Part shown: piece by piece, positions 27,183-36,389 of the stretch | Layout of the letters: each line of letters opens with the position of its first letter | How positions within the stretch are numbered: position 1 is the first letter of the stretch | Source of the DNA: Rothia dentocariosa ATCC 17931 | GTDB lineage: Bacteria; Actinomycetota; Actinomycetes; Actinomycetales; Micrococcaceae | Assembly (NCBI RefSeq): GCF_000164695.2 | Contig: NC_014643.1 | Coordinates: 434,001-498,000 of the forward strand | Direction of reading: 5' to 3' | Length of the DNA: 64,000 nucleotides | The notes under the pieces: generated by a model | Seen by the model: only the letters and a program-made list of their open reading frames with translations | What the model was told of the DNA's origin: nothing | The model's database searches: none | Program-made: the position numbers and the translations under genes

Positions 27183-28199
27183 TTAGATCGGTAGTTCGTA
27201 GGCGGGTAATGCCGCCTGTATCCATGACATCAGCTCGGTCCACAGCCCCGTCATGAGCAGTACCCCGATCAGGATGAGTACGGCACCGCCCACCCGCTGT
27301 ATGCCCAGGCGATGTTTTCGCGCCCACGCCAGGGTGCTCACTCCCCTGCCCATGCCCCATGCCACAAGCAGAAAGGGAACGCCCAGACCCAGACAGTATG
27401 CGAGAGTCAGAACGACTGCCTTGCCGGTGCCGGAACCGCCCGTATATACGAGGGTCTGCACGGCCGCGAAGGTCGGCCCGATGCAGGGTGCCCACCCCAA
27501 CCCGAAGGTTATGCCCAGAATCGGTGCACCCCACAGCCCGGCGACCGGGCGGCGATGCAAGCGCTTATCGGTCTGAAAGATCGAGAACCCGCCCAGAAAT
27601 ACGACTCCCATAAGCACAACCAGCGCGCCCAGAATCATCGTGACCCAGGACTGCCCCTTGAGCCAGGGTGCGGTGCCGAGCTGGGCGAGGACAACAGAGA
27701 GAAGCACGAAAATAGCGGAGAATCCCGCAATAAACAGGGCAACTCCGGCGAGTAACCGCCAGGTGGTTTTGCGGCGAGTTACAGCATACTCATTCGGCGT
27801 CTGAGCTTTACTCTCTGTTGTTATGGGCGCAGAAGCGCTGTGATTGTCTACTACATCCTGTGTTTGAGGCACCGTTGACGCTAAACGCCGCGCCGCCGCC
27901 GAGTTCACGAGGGCGAAAGTTTTCGCATCCACGGGCTCCTCCGCATGCCCATCAGCTTGTGATGCGCCCGTTGCCGGTATATTCGCCCCGGTCAGCCCCG
28001 CAACATATCCTAAATACCCCGGAACCAGCGGCAGCACGCATGGAGAGGCAAAAGAAATAAACCCCGCGAGCGCGGCAAGCGGTACCGACAGCCACAGCGA
28101 GCCATCTAGCACGGTCGAGCTGATGCTCGCCACGGGGAGCACCCCTACCCCGGCAATAGCGATGAGCGGCTGAACGGGCGTGTGCGGCACGCTAGGCAC
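27183..28199 (-). CDS. ccdA: CcdA-family thiol-disulfide transporter
   Basis: Membrane protein that passes electrons from cytoplasmic thioredoxin to the extracellular ResA-like protein, keeping apocytochrome Cys reduced. 338 residues, longer than typical because of an N-terminal extension and a loop of about 80 residues. The two membrane Cys motifs are ASPCVLPLVPGYL and GWAPCIGPT. Overlaps the upstream thioredoxin-like gene by 8 bases, so the two are co-translated. Confidence 0.93.
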   Translation of the reverse strand: MPSVPHTPVQPLIAIAGVGVLPVASISSTVLDGSLWLSVPLAALAGFISFASPCVLPLVPGYLGYVAGLTGANIPATGASQADGHAEEPVDAKTFALVNSAAARRLASTVPQTQDVVDNHSASAPITTESKAQTPNEYAVTRRKTTWRLLAGVALFIAGFSAIFVLLSVVLAQLGTAPWLKGQSWVTMILGALVVLMGVVFLGGFSIFQTDKRLHRRPVAGLWGAPILGITFGLGWAPCIGPTFAAVQTLVYTGGSGTGKAVVLTLAYCLGLGVPFLLVAWGMGRGVSTLAWARKHRLGIQRVGGAVLILIGVLLMTGLWTELMSWIQAALPAYELPI

Positions 28200-28833
28200 C
28201 CTTCGTCACGGTCTCGACAAGGGTTTTCAGGATGGATGGGTTAGCCTGCCCCAGCACGCGGGATGCCACGCGCCCCTTCTCGTCCAGGATGACGGTGGTG
28301 GGCACCGCCTGCGCGGGTACGTATTTGCTGAGCGAGAGAAGAACCTTGCCCGTAACGTCTTTGAAGGAAGGGTAGGTGACGTTGAAGCTGCGCTCGAAGG
28401 CTTCTGCCGTGTTCTTCTCATCGCGCACGTTCACGCCGTAAAAGGCGATTTTATCTTTGAATTCCTCGGAGAGCTTCTGCAGGTCGGGCGCTTCGGCGCG
28501 GCAGGGGGCACATCCGGCGTACCAGAAGTTCAGCAGTACCGGTTTACCGCGCAGGGATTCGGCGGTTACAGTTTTTCCGTCGAAGAGTTCGCCGGTGAAG
28601 GCGACAGGGTCACCGCGTTCGGCTTCCTGGTATTCGGTGACGGAACCATCGCCCGCGATATAGCCTTTGTTATCACCCGAATTCGCCTGTTTCGCCAGGG
28701 AATCATCGCTGGATGAGCACGCCGAGAGGAGCACGGCACCGGCGGCGGTGGCGCAAATACCCGCACCCGTGTGCAGAAGCGCGCGGCGAGTGAGTGGGGT
28801 ATTTGGCGTCGTGGGTTTTGGCATAGGGTTCAT
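28192..28833 (-). CDS. Thioredoxin-like lipoprotein, ResA/TlpA type
   Basis: 213 residues. The signal peptide ends in LLSACSSSDD (lipobox), so it is anchored outside the membrane. The thioredoxin domain has the active site GCAPCRAEAP (CxxC) after NFWYA, and the cis-Pro in QAVPTTVILD. It probably reduces the haem-binding Cys of apocytochrome c, using electrons from CcdA. The start has GGAAGGA 5 bases upstream. Confidence 0.93.
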   Translation of the reverse strand: MNPMPKPTTPNTPLTRRALLHTGAGICATAAGAVLLSACSSSDDSLAKQANSGDNKGYIAGDGSVTEYQEAERGDPVAFTGELFDGKTVTAESLRGKPVLLNFWYAGCAPCRAEAPDLQKLSEEFKDKIAFYGVNVRDEKNTAEAFERSFNVTYPSFKDVTGKVLLSLSKYVPAQAVPTTVILDEKGRVASRVLGQANPSILKTLVETVTKGA

Positions 28834-28903
28834 GCTTTCCTTCCGTGCCAGCTGGCGGCGGCATCGGTGTGTGCGAAGGCCTGCGTTCTTAAACTATAGG
28901 AGA

Positions 28904-29593
28904 CTAGCTTCCGGGAAGCTGAATTACACCGCCGTACAGGGGCGAGGCGGGTTCGGAGTATCCGCTCACCTGCGGCATTTCATGATCAAAATCCGTGCTC
29001 TTAAAGTCGAGGGAGGTGATCGAGGCAAGGTTACACTGGCGTGTGCGCGGGTCATGCTGCAGCAAGCGGCCTTCTAACCCCAGACGGGTGACCCAGATGG
29101 GCAGCTGATGCGAGACAATAATCGCTTGTGCGCCTTCGCCGCCTTTGTCGTAGGCGGTGCGTGCTGCATCCTGAATAGCGGATGCCATGCGTTTTACCTG
29201 GTCAAGGTACGGTTCCCCCCAGGATGGGCGTAGCGGGTTGTAGAGTTTGCCCCAGTGTTTACGGTTGCGCAGAAGACCCTGCCTGGTAACGTGCTCGCCC
29301 TCAAAATAGTTATCGGCTTCGATAACCCGCTGATCCGCATGTGCTTCCAGACCCAGCAGCTCGGTGATTGGCGCGGCAGATTCGCGGGTGCGCAGCAAGG
29401 GTGAGCATACCAGATGCACAATCTTGGCACCATCCTGCGCGCGCTGAGCAAATTCTTGGGCGCTCATGCGCACCATCTGCTGCCCCTTCTCGGAGAGAGC
29501 GTAGTGCGGCAGACGGCCGTAGACAATGCGTTCGGGGTTGTGAACTTCGCCGTGGCGCATCAGGTGAACCGTAACCGTGAGCTGAGTAGTCAT
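28904..29593 (-). CDS. Histidine phosphatase family protein
   Basis: Phosphoglycerate-mutase-like fold, 229 residues. The phosphorylated-His motif is HLMRHGEVHNPERIVYGR, with the second His in IIVSHQLPIWVTRLGL and a conserved Arg in SPLLRTRESA. In many actinobacteria a gene of this type precedes the thioredoxin/ccdA/resB/ccsA block, as here. Substrate unknown. Confidence 0.92.
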   Translation of the reverse strand: MTTQLTVTVHLMRHGEVHNPERIVYGRLPHYALSEKGQQMVRMSAQEFAQRAQDGAKIVHLVCSPLLRTRESAAPITELLGLEAHADQRVIEADNYFEGEHVTRQGLLRNRKHWGKLYNPLRPSWGEPYLDQVKRMASAIQDAARTAYDKGGEGAQAIIVSHQLPIWVTRLGLEGRLLQHDPRTRQCNLASITSLDFKSTDFDHEMPQVSGYSEPASPLYGGVIQLPGS

Positions 29594-29649
29594 TCTCTCA
29601 GTTTCTCAGACTTTCGGCGCTACCCCAAAATATATTGCGAAGTGTCCGG

Positions 29650-29904
29650 TTAGCGGGCAAGTTTCTTGTCGAGAATCTTACGCATGCGTTTGGGGTTAAT
29701 ACGCCAAAAATCCTTCGCTTCGCCGTCGATGCACAGCACCGGAATTTCGGTCTTGTGGCGTTTGAGTAGATCCGGGTTATCGGTAATATCGAGCTCGGTA
29801 TAGTCCAGGCCGTATTCAGCGCAGATTTCGCTCACGGTTAAGCGCGCATCCTCGCAGAGATGGCATCCGGGACGGGTCAGAAGTTCAATGACAGGTTCAG
29901 GCAT
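29650..29904 (-). CDS. Glutaredoxin-family small protein
   Basis: 84 residues, the DUF836-like glutaredoxin group. The N-terminal active site reads TRPGCHLCEDARLTV (CxxC), followed by a short beta strand and the cis-Pro in EIPVLCIDGE. It ends with a basic helix. Cytoplasmic; partner unknown. Lies 56 bases downstream of the phosphatase gene's start side, on the same strand. Confidence 0.9.
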   Translation of the reverse strand: MPEPVIELLTRPGCHLCEDARLTVSEICAEYGLDYTELDITDNPDLLKRHKTEIPVLCIDGEAKDFWRINPKRMRKILDKKLAR

Positions 29905-30096
29905 AGTTCCCAGTGTATACCCGTGCAGCTTCTTGAGGTTCTGTCACGCTGTCTTGTGTGCCCACGTCTGCACGCGATATATGTCTGATAGTTATGTTCC
30001 CCTGTGCTCTATATTCTTGTTCGCACATATGCTCGGTCGGGAATATATACAGGTCACAGCACCACATCTAGGTTTACGCACTGGTGTGCCAGAGGC

Positions 30097-30140
30097 AAAA
30101 CGCCCCGCATCCTTGCGGTTGAACCTGCTGGATGCGGGGT
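30097..30140 (-). terminator. Terminator after the small basic protein gene
   Basis: On the minus strand CCCCGCATCC pairs with GGATGCGGGG and is followed by CGTTTTG. It lies 14 bases after the stop of the 32-residue gene. Confidence 0.75.
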
Positions 30141-30153
30141 GCAGAAGCCTTAA

Positions 30154-30252
30154 TTACTTCTTATTGCGGCGCTGGTGGCGAGTCTTGCGAAGCAGTTTAC
30201 GGTGCTTCTTCTTGGACATACGCTTGCGGCGCTTCTTAATAACGGAACCCAT
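30154..30252 (-). CDS. 32-residue AURKAIP1/COX24-domain ribosome-associated-type protein
   Basis: Very small, extremely basic protein, half Lys/Arg ([18 protein letters not shown] then [11 protein letters not shown]). It matches the AURKAIP1/COX24 family, known in actinobacteria as an extra small-subunit ribosomal protein (bS22 in mycobacteria). GAGGA lies 7 bases before the ATG. It has its own terminator and a palindrome-rich upstream region, so it is a separate transcript. Confidence 0.9.
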   Translation of the reverse strand: MGSVIKKRRKRMSKKKHRKLLRKTRHQRRNKK

Positions 30253-30563
30253 AGGATTTCCTCACTTTTCTAGACCCGGCCAAACCAAACCGGTTTGGTA
30301 GCTACCCGGGTATGTTTATACCGGTATAAACGCTCTAAAAGGCATTTTAGGCACAGCAGTGCCCAGGCGTTTTGAGAACGCTACCTTCCTAGGGTACAAG
30401 GTAATAGCCTATTTTCACCATTTGAGGGACAGAAAACCTTCGATTTTGCGAGCTTTCTCTCGCCCTCGGTGTCTTTTCCACCGCAGCTGATATACATGAG
30501 GCGGCGAGAACCACGGATGCATACTCCCGAGTTCCCGCCGCCCCAGATGGTGGCGCGATAGCG
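30253..30563. promoter_or_regulatory. Upstream region with stacked palindromes
   Basis: Between the GntR-type gene end and the small basic protein start. No gene. Perfect palindromes: ACCAAACCGGTTTGGT (30284-30299), GGTAGCTACC (overlapping, to about 30306) and GTTTATACCGGTATAAAC (30314-30331). These lie 32 to 80 bases upstream of the small gene, in the usual promoter/operator zone. The regulator is unknown. Confidence 0.45.
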
Positions 30564-33482
30564 CTAGTGGCGCCTCTTGCGGTTCTTCTTCCCCTTCGAG
30601 AGGGCACTGGCGCCCTTAGAAGTACCGTTCTGAGCCGGTTTTTTAGCCTCGCTTGCGGAGCCCTGCGTCTTTGCCTGCTTCTTCTGAGCAGCAGCCGCTT
30701 CCGCCGCGTGCGCCCGCTCGACCGCTCCCAGGACGTCGAAGCCCTCAAAAGGATTCGGAGCACCGTTAGCGTCTACTGCCGTCAGAGCCTTCTTGTTAGC
30801 CGATGCAGACTTCGAAGCGCTACCTGCTACGGGCGCAGGCTTTTTCGTCTCGGGTTTCTTCGAAGCCGGTTTTGCTGATGCCTGGGCAATCTCCGAAGGT
30901 GACGGGGCGGGTTTTACCGGTGTTTTCTCGGTATCTGCCTGAGCCTTCTGCTTGGGTTGAGAATCCGCAGGCTTATTCTCAGTTTCGTTCACCGCAGAAG
31001 CAACCGGAGTCGAATCGACACCGCTCAGATTAGCCGTTTCTGGGCGGGCAACCGCTGGAACGGGCTGCGGTATGGCTGCAGCCGCAACCGAAACATTCTT
31101 CGCCGGAGCCTGAGAATCTGAATCCTTGCGATTGGGGCGTTTAACCGCCACGGGCTCAGCGGTCGGGGTCGGCACCGAATCGGGCGAAGGCTCGTCCAGA
31201 GTAATCGCGCTCTGCAACTCAGAACGTATCTCTTCCGGAGTTTCCTCCAACTCGACATTCGCCGCCGCCCTCTGAACGGGCGCATCCGAAGGATCTGCCT
31301 TCACAGCGTCAGAAGAATCCGTCTGAGGGGTCTCTACAGCGGGTTTCTCGCGCTTCGCAGAATCTACGCTCTGTGCGGGGGCGGATGCGGACTTTTCCGC
31401 AGGCTTAGCAGGCTTCGAATCTGTCTTATCCGAAGGTGCTGCCTCCGGCGCGGGCTCGGCGCTCTTAGAAGTTGCATCGCTCGATGGCTTCGAGGATTTC
31501 GGCGCCTCAGCAGGCTTGGGAGCCTCTGCCGCCTTCGCGGGCGATGGCTGAGCCGCTGGTTTCTTCGGTTCTGTGGAGGCTTCCCGCTCTTGCTCAGCCG
31601 CCGAAGACTTGGAAGTCTCGGCAGAGGCGGCGGCAGGGGCATCCTCAGGCGATGAAGCAGAAGCGGACTTAGGCTCTACCTTAGGAGGTTCTGTCGCAAA
31701 TTTCGCGTTGTCTGCGGCTTTCTGCTCGGCCGCCTCCTGTGCCTCAACCAGCTTGACTGCCTGGGTATGCGGCAGGTCAAGACCGAAGTAATGGCGAACG
31801 CGGCGAATCAGGCTGATGCGCTCGCTCGCGGGTTTCTCCGCTTTCTCTGGCTTTTCGGACTTGCGCGGCGAGAATTGCGCGGGTCGCACGGGCGGCACGT
31901 TTCGGCGCAGGGGCGCACGAATAACATCGTCCTCCCCCTCAGCTTCGGTCTGGGTTGAGGTTCCGTTCTCGGCTTGCTGTCCCATGGTGCGCCACGGAAT
32001 AAGGCCGGTCGCCACAAGCTCTTCGGCGGAAATTTTACCCACCGGAGCCTTCTCGACATAGACTTCCCTGACGTGTTCTTGTTCGTCAGGCGTCTCTTCA
32101 GCGTCTTTATCCTCGGTGCTTTCGATCGAGTCTTCGTGAGAGGCAGAGTCGTCCTGCGATGTGCCCTGCGCCTCTTCCGAAGACTTGGATTTTTCGGATC
32201 CGTCAGCAGACTTGTCGGGAGCCTTTTCTGCCGTTATCTCTTCAGCAGGCTCTTTGTCCTGTGCATCGTCAGATGCAGACTCACTGGACTCGTCAACCGG
32301 TAGAACGTCATCCTCAAATTCGGGCTGCACGCTCTCAAGCTGGGGTTCGTGCGCCGCGGTTTCCTCAAGGGGATCGATTGGAGACTCGTGGGTGCTCTCG
32401 ACGGTTTCCTGCTGCTCGGGAATGTCAGCCGTGGGAGTATCACCCGTGCTCTCGGCGGATGCGGTTTCCTCTGCCTCATCTTCCTCGAAGCCCACGGCCA
32501 CCGGGGTCGGCACGCGCATACGCCCTTGACGACGGCGTGAAACGGTGCTTCCTTCACGAATAATTTTTGGAAGCTGCGCGGCCGGAGATTTCTCCTGCTC
32601 AGCCTTATATTCTGATTCGGGAATATTCTCGTCGGTATCCTGCTCTGCTTCCGCTTCCTCGTGTTCTTCCACGTCAGCGTCGGCTTCGGGCTCTTCGGAA
32701 GAATCAGTGCTTTCCTCGGAGTATTCCTCCTCCTGGAATTCCTCGTCGTCCTCAGAGGGGTCACCAGGCATACCGTTCGGGGTATTTGCCGCCTGATCCA
32801 GCTCTATGCCAGCTTCGGAGTATAGCTCTTGCAGCTGGTGGGCAATTAGCTCGCGCGCGGTGCGGGCATCGCCATCTTTGACAGCGTCTACAATGGCACG
32901 GTTTTCCACCCGGATGCGCGTCATCGTGCTGCTCCACAGCGGCAAACGTCCCATAAGCGACAGCAGGGAATCGAAGGAAGACTGGCGGATCGCAACCAGC
33001 AAGCCCACGACCAGTTCGTTACCCGCCAAACGCACCAGCCGGTGGTGGAAGGTCAAAAGCTGGTCAAGAAACTCACCAATACTCAGAGTATCGTCTTGGA
33101 GCGTCTCAAGGGCCTCATCAACCTCATCAAATGAGACCTTGTCGGGGTCAATATTAGATACCGCCCAGCTCTCAAGCAGGATGCGGGTCTGCAGCATATC
33201 GCGGGTTGGGTAACGCGATGTAGACATGTGCAGACGAATAGGCCCCGCAGCCGCAGCCGCCGGTTCCTCATAGAGATAAGGAATGATCTCTTTACCGCGA
33301 CCAGAGTACAGGCGCATCAATTCCATATCTTCAAGGGTTTTGAGTGCATCTCGGGTTCGGGAACGCCCCACACCGATGGCGTGGGCAATCCGCTGATCGT
33401 CAGGAAGGCTTTGACCGAGCTGAATATTGCCTTCAAAAAGCTCGGTCTCAAGCCAGCGCAGAATCTTGCGATGAATAGCCAA
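30564..33482 (-). CDS. GntR/FCD-type regulator fused to a 730-residue disordered tail
   Basis: 972 residues. Residues 1 to about 70 are a GntR winged helix (IHRKILRWLETELF, GVGRSRTRDALKTLEDMEL). About 90-215 form an FCD-like helical sensor (RILLESWAVSN, DQLLTFHHRLVRLAGNELV). The remaining 730 or so are low-complexity: first Glu/Asp-rich, then Ala/Pro/Lys/Ser-rich. Embedded is one ordered-looking basic stretch, SLIRRVRHYFGLDLPHTQAV (about residue 560), and the end is GKKNRKRRH. Normal FCD regulators have 220-250 residues. The start is TTG with GGAG 6 bases upstream. Next to another regulator with the same architecture. Confidence 0.88.
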   Translation of the reverse strand: MAIHRKILRWLETELFEGNIQLGQSLPDDQRIAHAIGVGRSRTRDALKTLEDMELMRLYSGRGKEIIPYLYEEPAAAAAGPIRLHMSTSRYPTRDMLQTRILLESWAVSNIDPDKVSFDEVDEALETLQDDTLSIGEFLDQLLTFHHRLVRLAGNELVVGLLVAIRQSSFDSLLSLMGRLPLWSSTMTRIRVENRAIVDAVKDGDARTARELIAHQLQELYSEAGIELDQAANTPNGMPGDPSEDDEEFQEEEYSEESTDSSEEPEADADVEEHEEAEAEQDTDENIPESEYKAEQEKSPAAQLPKIIREGSTVSRRRQGRMRVPTPVAVGFEEDEAEETASAESTGDTPTADIPEQQETVESTHESPIDPLEETAAHEPQLESVQPEFEDDVLPVDESSESASDDAQDKEPAEEITAEKAPDKSADGSEKSKSSEEAQGTSQDDSASHEDSIESTEDKDAEETPDEQEHVREVYVEKAPVGKISAEELVATGLIPWRTMGQQAENGTSTQTEAEGEDDVIRAPLRRNVPPVRPAQFSPRKSEKPEKAEKPASERISLIRRVRHYFGLDLPHTQAVKLVEAQEAAEQKAADNAKFATEPPKVEPKSASASSPEDAPAAASAETSKSSAAEQEREASTEPKKPAAQPSPAKAAEAPKPAEAPKSSKPSSDATSKSAEPAPEAAPSDKTDSKPAKPAEKSASAPAQSVDSAKREKPAVETPQTDSSDAVKADPSDAPVQRAAANVELEETPEEIRSELQSAITLDEPSPDSVPTPTAEPVAVKRPNRKDSDSQAPAKNVSVAAAAIPQPVPAVARPETANLSGVDSTPVASAVNETENKPADSQPKQKAQADTEKTPVKPAPSPSEIAQASAKPASKKPETKKPAPVAGSASKSASANKKALTAVDANGAPNPFEGFDVLGAVERAHAAEAAAAQKKQAKTQGSASEAKKPAQNGTSKGASALSKGKKNRKRRH

Positions 33483-33591
33483 TGAGAACTCCGTTTATAC
33501 GAGTTAGAGGTGGGATGCTATGAGAACCGTCGTGCACGCGTGCGGTCTATACCGCACAACACCACGAGACGTATGCTGTGAAATATCCATG

Positions 33592-36072
33592 TTACCGGCG
33601 CCTTCCGAAAACGCGTGAAAGCAGCCCGCGCGGGGGTTCTTTCGGGGTATCTGCAGTGCCAAATGCTGAGGTGTATTCCGTCTGCGTCTGGTACGGAAGT
33701 TCCTCGTTCTTACCAGATTTTTCGGATGCCGCACTCTTCATCTTGTCAGAGGCATCGGCTGCCTCTTCGTCCTCTTGAGGACGGGCACCCTGCACGGAAC
33801 TCATTTCCGGGGTGACGACGGGCAGCACCGCTGTGAAGGTCACGGAATCTGATTTGACCGGCGCATTCTCGGCGAGTTTAGCTTCCACAGCCTTAGCCTC
33901 TTCGGATTGTGCCTGCGTCATATTCTGTGCGGCAGCAGGGGCGGCTTCCACTGGGGTTTCAGCACCCGATTTTTGCGGTTCCTGAGCGGTTGACAATGAC
34001 TCTTCCACCTGAGCCGCCGGCTTTTTCTCGGGCTCCTGAGTTTTTGCTGCAGCACCTGTGGAGGCGGTACCTTTAGCAGACCTAACCGTTGCGGGTTTTG
34101 CCGGTTCCTTGGTATCGGGCGAGCCAGCGTTCCCCTGACCTTTCTCGGTCTGCTTTTTCTGCGCAGTACCCTGTACCGCACGTTCCCCATTTTCCGTGCT
34201 CTTTTCGGCAGTGTCGATGCCGTAGCTCACGGTAGAAGATGTGCCGGGCTGGGTCGCGGTTTGTGCGTTGGTCGCCGTGGTTTCGGCGGGCTTATCCTCG
34301 GGTTTCTTCTCGGATGCAGCCGCCTGTATCGGGGATTCGGCGGGTTTCGCAGCCTGGGCTGGGGTTTCTTGAGAACCAGTGTGCGCTTCGGTTTTCGCAC
34401 CGGGTTTTCCGGTATGCGCCTGCGCCGCCCGTTCCGAACCCGGCTTCGGGGCAGAAACCTCTTCACGGATCGATTGTGCCTGAGCCGATTCTGTTTTCGC
34501 GGCAGTTTGAGCCTGCGGCGAAGGTGATTCGGGTTTCTGAGGCTTTGTCTGAGCACTCTTGTGAGCATCCTTCACGGGCTTTTGCGCTTCGGCCTTCGCT
34601 ACATGAGAGGCCTGTTTAGACTCGGCAGAGCTCGGTTTCGCGGGCTTAGCACTCTCGGATTGCTGGGCAGGCTGCTGAGCGCCCGAAACGTGCGTGTGCT
34701 CTTGAGTCTGTGCTTCAACGTGAGGCTGCTTCGTATCGTGCGAACGCGCGGGAGCCTTAGTCTGCTCGGCGCCCTTCACAGACGGTTCAGCGTCCTTCTG
34801 AGCTGACACGCCCTTGTCGGTCTTCTCGCTCTTCACTGCCTCCGGCTTTGCCTGTGCGGTGGTCCTATCCTGCGACTTTGACCGGGGAACAAAGCCGCGA
34901 GCCTCGGGCGAGAACCCCTGCTGACCGTCATCAATTCCGTCGTCATACCCATAGGACTGCTGCGGTTTCTCCTGATAGGAAGACCCCGAAGGCGTGAAAG
35001 GACGCATGGGAATAAATTCGTTTTCCTCAACGGTTCCGGCGGTTTCTGTGCCCTCTTCCGATGCGGCGGGTGCCGCCTGCTGAGCGGGTTTTGACACGAT
35101 GCGCGCGGCGGATTTAGTCGAGGTCTTCGGCCCCAGACCGGAGGTCACCGAACTCTCGGCAGAACGTGCCTCATCATCAAAAATGGCGGGTTTTGCAATC
35201 GCGGCGGTCGTCGTCTTCTTCTTAGCCGACGATTCGCCCTCAGCGTGCGAATCATGAGCGCCAGCCTCGTGGGAAGCACCCTGCCCATCGCGATCTTTCT
35301 GCCCGGAAGCCTTCTCTGCATCCCGCTCGCCCGAAAGGCTCGCTCCGGGCTTCACGCCAGCGTTCGCGGAACCGGTAGAACCCGGGAAAGCCTCGAAACG
35401 CTTGCGCTGCGAGAGAGCCTTGGATACACGTTCCTGAGGCGTCGGCTCGGGCTGCTCAACGACGGACGAGGATTCAACGGGCTGGGCGGGTGCATCCGAA
35501 TCCGAGGTCTTATCTTGATCTTGTACATCTTGAGCATGGGCAGTGGCAGCTTCACCAGCGGTTTCATCGGTAGTTTTACCGATAGCTTTAGGGCGCTGCT
35601 CTGCATCGCGTTGCTGATGCTCGTCAGTATCAGACTCGCCAGCGTGCGCAGTTTTCTCAGTCTTGACCTCTTTCTCAGTCTTGGCCTCGGCGCTGGGCTT
35701 TTCAGTCTTTTCGGTTTTCGCGGTGTCATCGTCTGAGGACTCGACAACATCGACAACCTCAATCACGGAAGCCTGTTTAATCTGTGACTCCCGCTGTTCC
35801 TTCGTGCTGTGTGCAATCGCCTGTATATCGGCAACCCAGGCGGTGATCTCGTCAAATACTTCAGGGTTCAGCGAATAGAGGCGGCGCTGCCCCTCGACCA
35901 GCACGGTGACTGCCCGTGCCTCACGTAGAACCTTAAGGTGCTTTGAGATAGTGGGTTGGCTCATGTTCAAGTGCTCAACAACGGCACCAACAGTACGTGT
36001 TTGTTCAGCCAGAAGATGAACGATATTGCGGCGGGTGGGGTCCGCGATCACTGAAAAAACGTCTGATTGCAT
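33592..36072 (-). CDS. ArsR-type regulator fused to a 720-residue disordered tail
   Basis: 826 residues. Residues 1-100 are a typical ArsR/SmtB winged helix (FSVIADPTRRNIVHLLAEQT, MSQPTISKHLKVLREA, GQRRLYSLNPEVFDEI). No metal-binding Cys/His cluster is visible. The rest is Ala/Glu/Lys/Gln/Ser/Pro-rich with no recognisable fold and ends in the basic RGLLSRVFGRRR. ArsR proteins normally have about 100-120 residues. CATAAT ends 6 bases before the ATG without a ribosome binding site, so it is probably leaderless. It precedes the GntR-type gene with a 109-base gap; they may be co-transcribed. Confidence 0.88.
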   Translation of the reverse strand: MQSDVFSVIADPTRRNIVHLLAEQTRTVGAVVEHLNMSQPTISKHLKVLREARAVTVLVEGQRRLYSLNPEVFDEITAWVADIQAIAHSTKEQRESQIKQASVIEVVDVVESSDDDTAKTEKTEKPSAEAKTEKEVKTEKTAHAGESDTDEHQQRDAEQRPKAIGKTTDETAGEAATAHAQDVQDQDKTSDSDAPAQPVESSSVVEQPEPTPQERVSKALSQRKRFEAFPGSTGSANAGVKPGASLSGERDAEKASGQKDRDGQGASHEAGAHDSHAEGESSAKKKTTTAAIAKPAIFDDEARSAESSVTSGLGPKTSTKSAARIVSKPAQQAAPAASEEGTETAGTVEENEFIPMRPFTPSGSSYQEKPQQSYGYDDGIDDGQQGFSPEARGFVPRSKSQDRTTAQAKPEAVKSEKTDKGVSAQKDAEPSVKGAEQTKAPARSHDTKQPHVEAQTQEHTHVSGAQQPAQQSESAKPAKPSSAESKQASHVAKAEAQKPVKDAHKSAQTKPQKPESPSPQAQTAAKTESAQAQSIREEVSAPKPGSERAAQAHTGKPGAKTEAHTGSQETPAQAAKPAESPIQAAASEKKPEDKPAETTATNAQTATQPGTSSTVSYGIDTAEKSTENGERAVQGTAQKKQTEKGQGNAGSPDTKEPAKPATVRSAKGTASTGAAAKTQEPEKKPAAQVEESLSTAQEPQKSGAETPVEAAPAAAQNMTQAQSEEAKAVEAKLAENAPVKSDSVTFTAVLPVVTPEMSSVQGARPQEDEEAADASDKMKSAASEKSGKNEELPYQTQTEYTSAFGTADTPKEPPRGLLSRVFGRRR

Positions 36073-36389
36073 ATAGCGATTATGACATATTTCGGCGTAT
36101 GCTCGATACCTGTTTTATGGGTTCTAGCCCGAAACTACGCGGTTTTTCGCTAAGCTTTCCGCGTATATTACCAAATGCTCATAATATTCCGTTCTAGCTA
36201 TATACCGTTTAGGGCATATACACGCCCACACAGTGCATGCACCACAACAACCGTTCCAACATTATCCCTAGAAATACCTATGATGTTCCGCTCAGCTGCA
36301 TGCCTGGGCGATACACTAGAGAAAGCTAAACATCCCCACCACGACCGTACCCCGCCCAAACTCTGCGCACGATCGGAAAGGAGGCACCC
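36073..36389. promoter_or_regulatory. Divergent intergenic region before trkH
   Basis: No gene. It carries the minus-strand -10 box (36079-36084) for the ArsR-type gene and, on the plus strand, a TACACT box near 36311 for trkH. I looked for a ydaO (cyclic-di-AMP) riboswitch, often found before such genes, and saw no convincing match. Confidence 0.4.

Noticed and set aside
30389..36072. Numerous Ser/Arg/Pro-rich open frames opposite or out of frame with the two regulator tails
   Set aside because: Low-complexity coding sequence keeps several frames open. Compositions are unnatural and they lack ribosome binding sites; only the two minus-strand frames begin with folded domains.
36073..36389. 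Cyclic-di-AMP (ydaO) riboswitch before trkH
   Set aside because: Often found before potassium genes in actinobacteria, but the conserved core elements were not found here.
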